A DNA stretch of 64,000 nucleotides from Flavobacteriales bacterium (GTDB taxonomy: Bacteria > Bacteroidota > Bacteroidia > Flavobacteriales_F > PHOS-HE28). The stretch covers positions 62,001-126,000 of the forward strand of contig JAEUSU010000028.1 of NCBI GenBank assembly GCA_016788635.1. The letters are read 5' to 3'. Shown here one piece after another: positions 31,843 through 40,999 of the stretch (its first letter is position 1; each line of letters starts with the position of its first letter). The notes under the pieces are model-generated. The model did no database searches. It saw nothing but the letters and a program-made list of their open reading frames with translations, and was not told the origin of the DNA. A program made the position numbers and the translations under genes.

Positions 31843-32334
31843 ATGCCCTCTTTCGACATCGTTTCCAAAGTGGACCTGCAGACCCTGGACAATGCCGTGA
31901 ACACCGCCCGACGCGAGTTGGATACCCGCTACGACCTGCGCGGATCCAACAGCACCATTGACCTGGACAAGAAGGCCCTCACCATCAAGCTGTCCACCGA
32001 GGACCATCTGCGACTGGATGCCATCGTGGACATCCTGCTGGAGCGCAGCACCAAGCAGAAGCTGGACGTGAAGAGCTACGACCTTTCCAGCGAGCCCCAG
32101 CCCAGCGGCAAATTGCTCTACAAGACCATCAAGGTGCGCAACGGCCTGGAACGCGAACAGGCCAAGAAGGTGGTGAAGGCCATCAAGGACAGCGGCCTGA
32201 AGGTGCAGCCCCAGATCATGGACGACATGGTGCGTGTGAACGGCAAGAAGATCGACGATCTGCAGGCCGTGATGGCCCTTTGCAGGGGGATGGACATTGA
32301 GGCACCCTTGCAGTTCGAGAACATGAAGAGCTGA
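31843..32334 (+). CDS. yajQ: YajQ family nucleotide-binding protein
   Basis: 163 residues from ATG 31843 (MPSFDIVSKVDLQTLDNAVN). The length and the sequence, including RYDLRGSNSTIDLDKK, LYKTIKVRNGLEREQAKKVV and VRVNGKKIDDLQAVM, match YajQ throughout. YajQ proteins bind nucleotides, and in Xanthomonas and Pseudomonas a homologue binds cyclic di-GMP and acts as a transcription coregulator; in Bacteroidota the role is not established. The open frame extends upstream to 31582, but that part lies across hairpins and has no YajQ similarity. Confidence 0.95.
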   Translation: MPSFDIVSKVDLQTLDNAVNTARRELDTRYDLRGSNSTIDLDKKALTIKLSTEDHLRLDAIVDILLERSTKQKLDVKSYDLSSEPQPSGKLLYKTIKVRNGLEREQAKKVVKAIKDSGLKVQPQIMDDMVRVNGKKIDDLQAVMALCRGMDIEAPLQFENMKS

Positions 32335-32343
32335 AATAAAGGA

Positions 32344-32363
32344 AGGCGCCCGCTCGGACGCCT
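32344..32363. terminator. Hairpin between convergent yajQ and small T9SS gene
   Basis: aggcgcccg (32344-32352) and cggacgcct (32355-32363) pair with one mismatch that becomes a G-U pair on the minus strand. It lies ten bases after yajQ and 24 bases after the minus-strand gene's stop; a short T-rich stretch follows on the minus strand (tcctttatttc). Confidence 0.55.
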
Positions 32364-32386
32364 CCTGAAATAACATCGGCAAGGGG

Positions 32387-32800
32387 TCAGTTGCGGCTCT
32401 TGATGGCCTTGAACTGGCCGTAGTAGGCGCCACTCCCCCCCTTCACCTTCACGATGTAATTGCCGGGGGGCACTTGCGAGGTGTTGAAGGAGATGAGGTT
32501 GGAATAGGACGCGCTCAACTGGATGGTGTTGTTCGCGTTGGGTTCAATAAGGTCGATGTAGATCCAACGGTCCGTCATGGTGGGGATCTCCAGGTAAAGC
32601 ACGTCATTGAACGGGTTCGGATAGAGCTTCACTGCAGCGCCCAGTTCCCCCATCTTATCCCCGGCAGGCGACTTGCCGGAGAAAGCGCCCTCTTGTGGCA
32701 ACATGCCATTCTGTGCGTGGACAGCCCCAACGAGGGCAAGGGCGAACAGCGCCGTGGTCATCCGGTACCAGAAGGCGCAGGCGGTCTCGATCTTGTTCAT
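32387..32800 (-). CDS. Very small T9SS type A sorting-domain protein, second copy
   Basis: 137 residues from ATG 32800 (MNKIETACAFWYRMTTALFA), chosen for its signal peptide ending VGAVHAQ. After a 30-residue linker comes the T9SS box LYPNPFNDVLYLEIP and the closing PPGNYIVKVKGGSGAYYGQF. There is no cargo domain. It shares this layout, but only moderate sequence identity, with the protein at 28647, so they form a small family of sorting-domain-only exports. It is convergent with yajQ. Confidence 0.83.
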   Translation of the reverse strand: MNKIETACAFWYRMTTALFALALVGAVHAQNGMLPQEGAFSGKSPAGDKMGELGAAVKLYPNPFNDVLYLEIPTMTDRWIYIDLIEPNANNTIQLSASYSNLISFNTSQVPPGNYIVKVKGGSGAYYGQFKAIKSRN

Positions 32801-32918
32801 GGCATCAGCTGGTTGAAGGGCCTTCGCCCAGGGGGCTTCAACGGTCTTCCGCACACAGGGTTCCGGGCAGGCATCGGATCGCCGCCTTCATGCGTCATAC
32901 CCCTACATCAAGGAACAT

Positions 32919-34202
32919 ATGCGCTCAACCCTTTTGCTTGTCCTGCTGCTTGACACCACACCCGGTGTGTTCGGCCAGACCTACTTCTATGTCGATGAGA
33001 TCCAGGTCAGTCCGGCAGCCCCGACCACCAGCGACGCCATCACGCTCTCGTTCATGGGCAACTTCAGCGGTGGCGGCGTTTATGTGACCAGCGTGACCCA
33101 TCAGGTGGTGGGCAACCTTGTGTACGTGCAGATCAACTGCGCGGACCTTGGCGGCATCACCGTGCTGATCCCGCACACCGAGCAGGTGGTGATCGGTCAG
33201 CTGCCAGCGGGCAGTTATGGCATTCTGTTGAGCGGCACGGGTACCGATGACCTGGCCCCGACTTTCCAACATTCCTTCAATGTGAGTGGTGCCAGCGCGT
33301 GCGACAGCCTGATCGTTCATTCGCTCACCTGGTCGGCCTTCTCAGGCGACCATGTGGAGTTGCACGTGGCCAATGCAAGCACCACACTGTTCGACTACCC
33401 TGGCTTCGTGCTGCTTGACCCGAACGGAGATACGCTGGCCGTGGAGACTGTGAACTATTTCGGCATTGCCACCGACAGCTGGCATGCGCTTACCTGGCAT
33501 CCTTCCGCCGCCATTCCCACCGGAGCTTTCACCGGTTCCCTTCACCTGTGGACCGGATTCTATGACACCTTCGCCTGTTCCTGGCCGGTGAACGTGGACC
33601 TCTGTCCGCCCGGGCCCTGCATTGAGGTCCACCCCTTCCTTCAGAACATTGGCGGTGCCCTGGTGACCGCCTCCGTGCCATGGGCCATTCTGGACGAGGA
33701 CCAGACCACGGTGGCCACGGGCCTGTTCGGCTTGAGCGGGAGCACACAATTCGATCTGGATACCGTTTGCCTGGAACCAGGATCGTACGCCTTGGTCACC
33801 TATTTGACCAGCCCCGTAGGGGGGCAGTTACAATTCGGCATGCAGGCCACCATGGCCTCCAGTTTCGCCATACCGCTGGTACAGGATGCCGTGCCGGACA
33901 CGGCCACCTTCACCTTTTTCGAGCATTGTGAAGATGGAACGAACGGCATTTCACCTGATGCGGCAACCGGGATCGAGGTGCGGTACGACGCGGAAGGCTG
34001 GTGGCTTGCCACGAATGCGGGAATGCCTATCGATCAGGTGGAATTGTGGAACGCCACTGGCCAACGCTTGCGTTCCGATCGCCATGGAACGCAGCAAGTA
34101 CACCTGAGCAGTGCCGGATTGGCCCCGGGTATCTACATTGTCAATTGCACCCTGCAAAGTGGCCAACTAGTGTCTGTTAAATTGGTGAAGACCAACCGGT
34201 AG
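32919..34202 (+). CDS. Secreted protein with T9SS type A sorting domain
   Basis: 427 residues, signal peptide MRSTLLLVLLLDTTPGVFGQ. The N-terminal 110 residues form a beta-rich domain (YFYVDEIQVSPAAPTTSDAI), followed by further beta domains with few cysteines; none was matched to a named family. The C-terminus (VELWNATGQRLRSD...LAPGIYIVNCTLQSGQLVSV) is a type A sorting domain, although the usual YPNP box is replaced by a less typical sequence. Expected at the cell surface. The gene opens a block of three secreted proteins. Confidence 0.8.
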   Translation: MRSTLLLVLLLDTTPGVFGQTYFYVDEIQVSPAAPTTSDAITLSFMGNFSGGGVYVTSVTHQVVGNLVYVQINCADLGGITVLIPHTEQVVIGQLPAGSYGILLSGTGTDDLAPTFQHSFNVSGASACDSLIVHSLTWSAFSGDHVELHVANASTTLFDYPGFVLLDPNGDTLAVETVNYFGIATDSWHALTWHPSAAIPTGAFTGSLHLWTGFYDTFACSWPVNVDLCPPGPCIEVHPFLQNIGGALVTASVPWAILDEDQTTVATGLFGLSGSTQFDLDTVCLEPGSYALVTYLTSPVGGQLQFGMQATMASSFAIPLVQDAVPDTATFTFFEHCEDGTNGISPDAATGIEVRYDAEGWWLATNAGMPIDQVELWNATGQRLRSDRHGTQQVHLSSAGLAPGIYIVNCTLQSGQLVSVKLVKTNR

Positions 34203-34272
34203 GATATTCTTCGACCGGGCAGGAACCCAATACCTGTGGCAGTAGCGCGACAGGCGCCTTCTTCCATCCCGC

Positions 34273-34280
34273 TATTTTTG
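34273..34280 (+). promoter_or_regulatory. -7 element very close to a start codon
   Basis: TATTTTTG is a perfect TAnnTTTG match whose last base lies six bases before the ATG at 34287. No -33 TTG is found at the right distance. If used, the transcript would be leaderless or nearly so. Confidence 0.35.
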
Positions 34281-34286
34281 CGCCGC

Positions 34287-36659
34287 ATGTTCAACTTCTG
34301 TAACGGAAGGACCACACTCTCCGCTCTTCTGCTTCTGATCGGTCGTCAGGCCATTGGCCAGATCACCTCAAGCACCGCGATGACCCCGGCGCAGGTCGTT
34401 CAAAATGTGCTGTTGGGCCCTGGTGTCACGGCTACGAACATCACCTTCCTCGGCGACCCCAACCAGTTGGGCACCTTCAACTGCGTGAACTGCAACGTGG
34501 GCATTCCTCAAGGGATGGTGATGTGCACCGGCGATGTGGCGCAGATCGCAGGTCCGAACAATAGCGGCGGCACCACCCTGGGTGGTGGGAATTTTGGTAT
34601 TGGTGATGTCGACCTGGATGTCATCTCCGCCCCCTTCACCACCAATGACCGCGCGGTGCTGGAGTTCGACTTCGTACCCACGGGTGATTCGATCAAGTTC
34701 AACTTCGTGTTCGGCAGCGAGGAATACCTGGAATGGGTGGCCGCCAACTTCAACGATGTGTTCGGCTTTTTTCTGAGCGGGCCGGGCATCACCGGGCCCT
34801 ACACGAACAGCGCTGTCAACATCGCGCTCATCCCAGGCACCACCCTTCCGGTGACCATCGACAACGTGAATGATGTGACCAACGCCGCCTTCTACGTGAA
34901 CAATGGTGACGGATGGACGGCCCCGCAGAACGGCAATCCCTTCTACATCCAATACGATGGCTTCACCACGGTGATGCAGGCACGCGCCCAGGTGATCTGT
35001 GGGGAGACCTACCACATTAAGCTGGCCATCGCCGATGTCCTGGACGCCAGCTTCGACAGCGGCGTTTTCATTGAGGCGGGAAGTTTCCAGAGCAACTTGA
35101 TCGACCTGACGAGCAACATCCTGAGCGGTGGAGTGGACAGCGTGCTGTTCGAGGGCTGTGGAGAGACCGAGTTGATCTTCACACGGGCCGGCGACCTGAG
35201 CGACAGCCTGGCCGTGAACTTGTTCCACAGTGGCACTGCGATCAATGGCGTGGATCATACGCTCATTCCACCTGTGGTCTATTTCGTTCCCGGGCAGTCC
35301 ACCATCGTGATCCCCGTGCAGATCTATCTGGATGCCCTCACCGAGCCGCTCGAACAGGTGAACATCCTGGCCACCTATCAGAACCAATGCACCACAGGGC
35401 AAACAGACATCACCTTTTACATTTCCGATGCACCGCCCATACTGCTCAGCTTGAGCAACGACACCACCGTGAACTGCAATGACAGCACCCTGGTGGTGGC
35501 CCAGGTAAGCGGTGGGTATGGCACCTTGTTCCTGGATTGGAACACGGGTATCCCCGATGGACAAAGCAGCGGGTGGGTGAATCCGCCGGCCACCACCACC
35601 TACATCCTCACCGTGACGGATGACTGCGGCGTGGTGACCGTTACGGACCAGGTGACCATCACCATTCCCATACCCGACCCCTTGGTGTTGGAGGCACTGC
35701 CGGATACGGTGGTGTTCTGCCCTGAAAGCCCGGTCACGCTCAGCACCATCGTGACCGGGGGAACACCCGGATACACCTACCTGTGGTCGAATGGCCTTGG
35801 CACGGCACCCTCCGTGCAGGTGGCCCCACCCACCACCCAGGCGTACACCGTTCAGGTGACCGACCTATGCGGCCTTACGGTAATGGACGAGGTTACGGTG
35901 ACCGTGGACTACGATACCGTAAGCGTAACGATCAGCCCCGATACGGTGATCTGCAATGGCGATGCGATCGACCTGACCGCCACCGCCACCTTGGGCTGGG
36001 GTGGGTACAGCTACCTGTGGGACAATGGCGCCACGACCGATGTGCGCAACGTGGCCCCCTCCACTTACAGCACGTATTCGATCACCGTAACCGATGGCTG
36101 CGGTATCAGCGCCACGGACCAGTCCTGGGTGGGGGTGAACGCACCCGACGCCGCATTCACCTATACGAGCAGCGTGTACGTGCAGAACCTTCCGGTACAA
36201 TTCATCGACCTGTCCGTGGGCGCCTCCCAATGGAGTTGGGACTTCGGTGAACCCGGGCTGGTGAGCACCCAACAATCCCCGGTGGTGAGTTTTGAAGGCG
36301 ATGGGCTCTTCACGGTCATGCTGGCCATTATGGATGGCTTGGGCTGCGTGGACACGGCCTATGCGGACATCTTCATCAACCCGGAGTTCATGTTCTATGC
36401 GCCGAACGCCTTCACGCCGGACGGGAACGGGGACAACGATGTGTTCCGGGGATCCGGTGTCGGCATCAGCACCTATGAAATGCGGATCTACAACCGTTGG
36501 GGGGAGTTGATCCACGAGACCGAGGAACTATACGGTGGTTGGGATGGCACCACGCCGGGTGGCCAGGCGCCGAACGGAGTGTACGTCTACTGGTTCAAGT
36601 TGCGCTCCATTGCCGGGCGAAGCTTCGAGTACAGGGGACATGTGACCCTGGTGCGCTGA
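34287..36659 (+). CDS. Choice-of-anchor L protein with T9SS type B (gliding-associated) C-terminus
   Basis: 790 residues from ATG 34287 (MFNFCNGRTTLSALLLLIGR...). Residues about 25-255 are a choice-of-anchor L domain (NVGIPQGMVMCTGDVAQIAG, FGSEEYLEWVAANFNDVFGF). The middle has PKD-like and immunoglobulin-like segments (PLVLEALPDTVVFCPESPVT, SPVVSFEGDGLFTVMLAIMD). The last 85 residues are the gliding motility-associated C-terminal domain: FYAPNAFTPDGNGDNDVF, YNRWGELIHET, GWDGTTPGGQAPNGVYVYW, which is the type B signal for the type IX system. It is likely an adhesin-type surface protein; no enzymatic site was seen. Confidence 0.9.
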   Translation: MFNFCNGRTTLSALLLLIGRQAIGQITSSTAMTPAQVVQNVLLGPGVTATNITFLGDPNQLGTFNCVNCNVGIPQGMVMCTGDVAQIAGPNNSGGTTLGGGNFGIGDVDLDVISAPFTTNDRAVLEFDFVPTGDSIKFNFVFGSEEYLEWVAANFNDVFGFFLSGPGITGPYTNSAVNIALIPGTTLPVTIDNVNDVTNAAFYVNNGDGWTAPQNGNPFYIQYDGFTTVMQARAQVICGETYHIKLAIADVLDASFDSGVFIEAGSFQSNLIDLTSNILSGGVDSVLFEGCGETELIFTRAGDLSDSLAVNLFHSGTAINGVDHTLIPPVVYFVPGQSTIVIPVQIYLDALTEPLEQVNILATYQNQCTTGQTDITFYISDAPPILLSLSNDTTVNCNDSTLVVAQVSGGYGTLFLDWNTGIPDGQSSGWVNPPATTTYILTVTDDCGVVTVTDQVTITIPIPDPLVLEALPDTVVFCPESPVTLSTIVTGGTPGYTYLWSNGLGTAPSVQVAPPTTQAYTVQVTDLCGLTVMDEVTVTVDYDTVSVTISPDTVICNGDAIDLTATATLGWGGYSYLWDNGATTDVRNVAPSTYSTYSITVTDGCGISATDQSWVGVNAPDAAFTYTSSVYVQNLPVQFIDLSVGASQWSWDFGEPGLVSTQQSPVVSFEGDGLFTVMLAIMDGLGCVDTAYADIFINPEFMFYAPNAFTPDGNGDNDVFRGSGVGISTYEMRIYNRWGELIHETEELYGGWDGTTPGGQAPNGVYVYWFKLRSIAGRSFEYRGHVTLVR

Positions 36660-36748
36660 CCCTGTCAGGCTTTTCAACGGTGCCCTTTTTCACGGCCGGT
36701 CCGTGAAGGTGGTTGTACCTACCTTTCCCATCACCAACCCCAGGCCCA

Positions 36749-39469
36749 ATGTCATCGTGCCGTTCCCTTCTTGCACTATTCCTTATCGCCTTGTCCGTGT
36801 CGGCTAATGCGCAGACGGGCACGACCTGCGCCACTGCCGTACCGGTCTCCCCGGGCACCCATACGGCACCTGCGGACAATTACTGGTACCTGTTCACGCC
36901 CGCCGTGTCCATGCCATATACCATCCGCACGTGTGGGTTGAGCACCTGTGACACCAAGGTCTGGGTGTACGACTATTGCACCGGGCTGGCAGTGAACGAA
37001 CAAGGCTTGAACACGGTCGCTTACAACGATGACGCCTGTGGATTACAGTCCAGCGTTCAGGTGAGCATGCTGGCAGGCACCACCTACTACATCCGCATGG
37101 GCGACTACCAGGATGAATGCGTGAACGCCGGCCAACTAGTCACCTGGGAATTCTTCAGTGCGACCGCCCCTCCCCCTGTGACCTGTGCGCCCAATGAAGT
37201 GGCGGTCACCGTTGTGATCGTACCGGACGCCTACCCCAACGAGATCGCCTGGACCCTGCAGACAGGCAGTGGCACCCTGCTGGCTTCCGGAGGTCCAACC
37301 AGCGCCAACGTCTGTGTGGACACAACTGAGTGTGTCATTTTCATCATCACCGACACGTATGGCGATGGCATTTTCGCACCGGGCGGGTATTGGGTCTATT
37401 ACGACAACGTACTCATGGGCACAGGCTACAACTACGGCTCCATGGCGCGGTTGGACATGGCCTGTCCACCGGGCTTCAGCTGCCAGACCGGGTTGCCCAT
37501 CGCGGAAGGCAGCCATGCCGCCCCACAGGCCGACACGTGGTACGAATTCACTCCCCTCCAGAACGGGGTCTACCTGATCACGACCTGCGGCACGAACACG
37601 TGCGATACCCGGGTTTGGGTTTACGACCACTGTGGGAACCTGGTGTTCGACGACACCAACATCGGTACCATCTATTTCGATGACAACAATGGTGGATGCG
37701 GGTTCCAAGCACAGGTGAACGCCCTGCTCGAAGGGGGTGAGACCTATTGGGTCCGCATCGGGGATAGCAACGATGATTGCGCCGGGGGCCCGATCAATTG
37801 GGACCTGACATACATGGGTCCCATCAGCGGTTGTACCGACCCCACTATGTGCAACTACCAGCCATTGGCCACAGTGGATGATGGCAGCTGCATCGCATGG
37901 GGCTCCCCGGACTGTCCGGGCGGACCCGACCTGATCGTATTGGAGAACGTGTTGCAGACCTCCCTCCAAGTCTCCAGCCTGACCGTAAGCACAAGTGATT
38001 GTTACATCAGTGAAGGATGCCTCACCGGCTTCGGCGTGCGGGAGCTCATTCGCTTCACCACACACATCAAGAACATCGGCAGCACGGATTATTACATCGG
38101 CTCACCCAGCGCCAACCCGGACCAGTTCGAATGGAGCCCCTGCCACAACCACTGGCATTACGCCGGCTATGCCGAGTACCTGCTCTATGACACGGCCTCG
38201 CAGCTGATCATGCAGGGCTACAAGAACGGCTTCTGCGTGATGGACCTGGAGTGCTCCGGCGGCGGTACGGCCACCTATGGCTGCTCCAACATGGGCATTT
38301 CCATGGGATGCGGGGACATCTATGGCAGTGGACTCGCCTGCCAATGGATCGATGTGACCGAGGTACCGAACGGCACCTACACACTGGTACTGCGCGTGAA
38401 CTGGGATGGCAGCCCGGACGCAGTGGGCAGGTACGAGACGGACATGATGAACAACTGGGCACAAGCCTGCATCCAGATCGACCGCGCCCCCGGGCTTACC
38501 GTTGCGCTGGATACCGATTGCTCCCCTTTTGTGGACTGCCTGGGCAACATCTACGGCAGTGCGCAATACGACTGTGAAGGTGTGTGCGACGGCAGCGCCC
38601 TTGTCGGCGACCTGGACGTTGACATCGACCAGGACCAGGTCGATGCAGCCGCTTACGTGTCCGGCATCCTGGATGCCACCCTGGCCGCATTACCCTGTAC
38701 CGATGCCAATGGTGATGGGGCCATAACCGTGACGGACGCAGCCATGATCTCCCAGTGTGGCATCGCACACGTATCCGGCTCCAGCAGCCAGGTGGATACC
38801 TACTGCCATTTCCCAGCCCTGGCCATCCAGAACGTCTATGATTCCGTGTATTTCACCCTTGCGAACCTGAACATGGCCGCAGGCTACCTGGATATCCACA
38901 TGCGGAACCCCAACAAACGTGTGCTCGGGGTGGAATTGGTGCTTTCCGGTTTGGAGATCACTGGGGTTGATGCCCTTACCGACCCGGGGGACTACCCTGT
39001 CACACCTGCCTTCCTGATGAACGGGAACAAGATCGTCTGCCTTTCCTACGAAGACTCCACCATTGCGCGGACCAATACCTACAAGCCCTTGTTCCGCGTG
39101 CACTTCACGAACCCCGGCTCCCTGTTGTGCATCGCGCAGGTGGTGGACGTGGTGAACGAGGACCTGCATAACCCGCTGATCTTCCTGGAGGATCCCTGTG
39201 CACTGGTAAGCGGGTTGTTCAACCTTGGTGGGCAGGACCTGGTGCAGGTCCACCCCAACCCGTTCAGCGACCGCACGGTCATCACCTTCGCGAACGGCCT
39301 ACCCGTGGACTTCGAGCTGTTCGATATTCAGGGACGGAGGCTGCGTGAAGAGCTTAACCTGACCCATGGCCGCTTCGAGCTTGATCGTCGCGACCTGGCT
39401 CCGGGATCCTACCTGTTCCGGCTATCACGTGCAGTGAATTGCACCGGCAGACTGGTGATCGAGGATTGA
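36749..39469 (+). CDS. Secreted lysyl oxidase family protein with T9SS type A sorting domain
   Basis: 906 residues from ATG 36749 (signal peptide ...SVSANAQ). Two PPC-like domains follow (about 25-140 and 250-370), separated by a segment with TDTYGDGIFAPGGYW. Residues about 392-575 are a lysyl oxidase domain: copper histidines H466, H468 and H470 in CHNHWHY, the cofactor lysine K492 in GYKNGFCVMDLEC and the cofactor tyrosine Y525 in CGDIYGSGLACQWIDVT, with spacings close to the human enzyme. A dockerin-like segment (DVDIDQDQVDAAAY...DANGDGAITVTDA), a cohesin-like region and a type A sorting domain (VHPNPFSDRTVI) follow. It would oxidise amines outside the cell; the substrate is unknown. Confidence 0.9.
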   Translation: MSSCRSLLALFLIALSVSANAQTGTTCATAVPVSPGTHTAPADNYWYLFTPAVSMPYTIRTCGLSTCDTKVWVYDYCTGLAVNEQGLNTVAYNDDACGLQSSVQVSMLAGTTYYIRMGDYQDECVNAGQLVTWEFFSATAPPPVTCAPNEVAVTVVIVPDAYPNEIAWTLQTGSGTLLASGGPTSANVCVDTTECVIFIITDTYGDGIFAPGGYWVYYDNVLMGTGYNYGSMARLDMACPPGFSCQTGLPIAEGSHAAPQADTWYEFTPLQNGVYLITTCGTNTCDTRVWVYDHCGNLVFDDTNIGTIYFDDNNGGCGFQAQVNALLEGGETYWVRIGDSNDDCAGGPINWDLTYMGPISGCTDPTMCNYQPLATVDDGSCIAWGSPDCPGGPDLIVLENVLQTSLQVSSLTVSTSDCYISEGCLTGFGVRELIRFTTHIKNIGSTDYYIGSPSANPDQFEWSPCHNHWHYAGYAEYLLYDTASQLIMQGYKNGFCVMDLECSGGGTATYGCSNMGISMGCGDIYGSGLACQWIDVTEVPNGTYTLVLRVNWDGSPDAVGRYETDMMNNWAQACIQIDRAPGLTVALDTDCSPFVDCLGNIYGSAQYDCEGVCDGSALVGDLDVDIDQDQVDAAAYVSGILDATLAALPCTDANGDGAITVTDAAMISQCGIAHVSGSSSQVDTYCHFPALAIQNVYDSVYFTLANLNMAAGYLDIHMRNPNKRVLGVELVLSGLEITGVDALTDPGDYPVTPAFLMNGNKIVCLSYEDSTIARTNTYKPLFRVHFTNPGSLLCIAQVVDVVNEDLHNPLIFLEDPCALVSGLFNLGGQDLVQVHPNPFSDRTVITFANGLPVDFELFDIQGRRLREELNLTHGRFELDRRDLAPGSYLFRLSRAVNCTGRLVIED

Positions 39470-39596
39470 GTCTTCCGTGAGAGACAACCCGATGGGCACT
39501 GTTGAAAAGTGCGGGGCCACAGCACAAGGGACGGCGAACACGCCACCTACCTTCGTCGTATAGGCGCACATGCTGTGTGCCGCTCTCTTGCATATC

Positions 39597-40505
39597 ATGA
39601 AAATGCAACCCTATCGTGTGGCATTGCCCTTCCTGCTGATGACCTTGCTGGCCAGTGGTTGCGGACCAGGTGGTGATCAGGATGGCGGGCAAGATCAGGC
39701 AGGTCCGGATTCGCTTGCCACAGGTGGCCCTGCGGACCGCCAGGTGGTGAAGGTCGGTGGCAAACTATTCGGCATACCGTCCCCCGCGCAGACGATGCTG
39801 TTGTTGAAGCGATCCGGCAAGACCTACCAGAAGGATGGTGCCCTTCCCTTGGACTTGGCTGAAAAACTGACCACGCGAACAACCCGCGGTCTGGCGCTGG
39901 GGGCCTATGGTGCTGACCTGGCCTATGCCACCGCATTCCAGGACGGCCAGAAGGCGCTGTCCACGTTGATCGCCGTGGAGAAGATCGGGCAGGACCTTGG
40001 GCTCGCCAGTGCGTTCGACAGGACCTTGGTGGAAAAGTTCAAGACGAACCTTATGCACGAGGATAGCCTCTTGCGGCTGAGCGGTACGGCATACCGAGCT
40101 GCTGATGAGTATCTCAAGTCAGACCAACAGGAGGACCTTTCCGCTTTGGTCCTCGCAGGCGGATGGGTGGAATCCATGTACCTCTCCCTTGCGGGACTGG
40201 ACAAAGGCATACCGGAAGCGTTGAAGGACAGGATCGGCCAGCAGCAGCGGACCATCCAGGGCCTCATCGGACTGTTGAGCGCGCACTCCGCAGCTGAAGG
40301 TGTTCCGGCACTGCTGGATGCCTTCCGCAAGCTCGATGCGCTCTACCAGGGCATTCAGGTGACCTACCAGTTCGAACAGCCGGTCACGGAGCCCGCCAAA
40401 CGCACCACATACATCAATGGCACCTCATCCGCTAACGTAACGGATGAACACCTGCGGTCCATCGCCGATCAAATTTCAGCCCTACGGGCACAGATCAAGG
40501 CCTGA
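39597..40505 (+). CDS. Lipoprotein of unknown function
   Basis: 302 residues from ATG 39597 with a lipobox (LLMTLLASGC). After a low-complexity linker rich in G, D and Q comes a helical domain (SPAQTMLLLKRSGKTYQKDG...ALGAYGADLAYATAFQDGQK). No family was recognised. It lies four bases upstream of the small secreted gene at 40509 and may form a unit with it. The open frame begins nine codons earlier, but the lipoprotein signal fixes the start. Confidence 0.7.
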   Translation: MKMQPYRVALPFLLMTLLASGCGPGGDQDGGQDQAGPDSLATGGPADRQVVKVGGKLFGIPSPAQTMLLLKRSGKTYQKDGALPLDLAEKLTTRTTRGLALGAYGADLAYATAFQDGQKALSTLIAVEKIGQDLGLASAFDRTLVEKFKTNLMHEDSLLRLSGTAYRAADEYLKSDQQEDLSALVLAGGWVESMYLSLAGLDKGIPEALKDRIGQQQRTIQGLIGLLSAHSAAEGVPALLDAFRKLDALYQGIQVTYQFEQPVTEPAKRTTYINGTSSANVTDEHLRSIADQISALRAQIKA

Positions 40506-40508
40506 GCC

Positions 40509-40919
40509 ATGCGACGCATCCTTTTCACCTCCCTGTCCTTACTGATGGCACCGTTCGCGGATGCCCAGTGCGATACGATCGCCCGCGTGTGCGAACGGCA
40601 CATCACCACGGCTTACATTCCCGATGGTCAGTTCTACCGGGCGCTGCTCACCGGTGATGAGCTCGCCGAGTTCGACATGACCCTGTTCGGCGGCACCACG
40701 TACCGGGTGGCCGCCTGCAGCGGGCTCACGGACGGGAATCTCATCTTCAGCGTTTACGACACGCAACGCAATCTGCTGTTCAGCAACCAAGGGCATGGCA
40801 ACGAGCCCTATTGGGACCTTGTGGTCGCCAACACCATTGACGTGCGCATTGAAGCGGCGCTTGACCCGGCAAAGGCCGGTTCCGGCTGTGCCGTCATGCT
40901 CATCGGCTTCAAGCGCTGA
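40509..40919 (+). CDS. Small secreted protein, unknown function
   Basis: 136 residues with signal peptide MRRILFTSLSLLMAPFADAQ. The mature part contains FRALLTGDELAEFDMTLFGG-like and YRVAACSGLTDGNLIFSVYD segments reminiscent of a single PPC-type beta domain, with three cysteines. No enzymatic site is visible. The four-base gap to the lipoprotein gene upstream suggests cotranscription. Confidence 0.62.
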   Translation: MRRILFTSLSLLMAPFADAQCDTIARVCERHITTAYIPDGQFYRALLTGDELAEFDMTLFGGTTYRVAACSGLTDGNLIFSVYDTQRNLLFSNQGHGNEPYWDLVVANTIDVRIEAALDPAKAGSGCAVMLIGFKR

Positions 40920-40999
40920 GCAGCCCGGAACCTCGGCCGCTCTTCCCCGTATAGAGGGCCGCTCCCACCCGGTCGGTCCGGGAAGGGGAACGTGCCCGC

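Noticed and set aside
34368..35564. 398-codon minus-strand open frame opposite the choice-of-anchor L gene
   Set aside because: Histidine- and valine-rich shadow translation with no motif; the plus-strand gene is well supported by domains.
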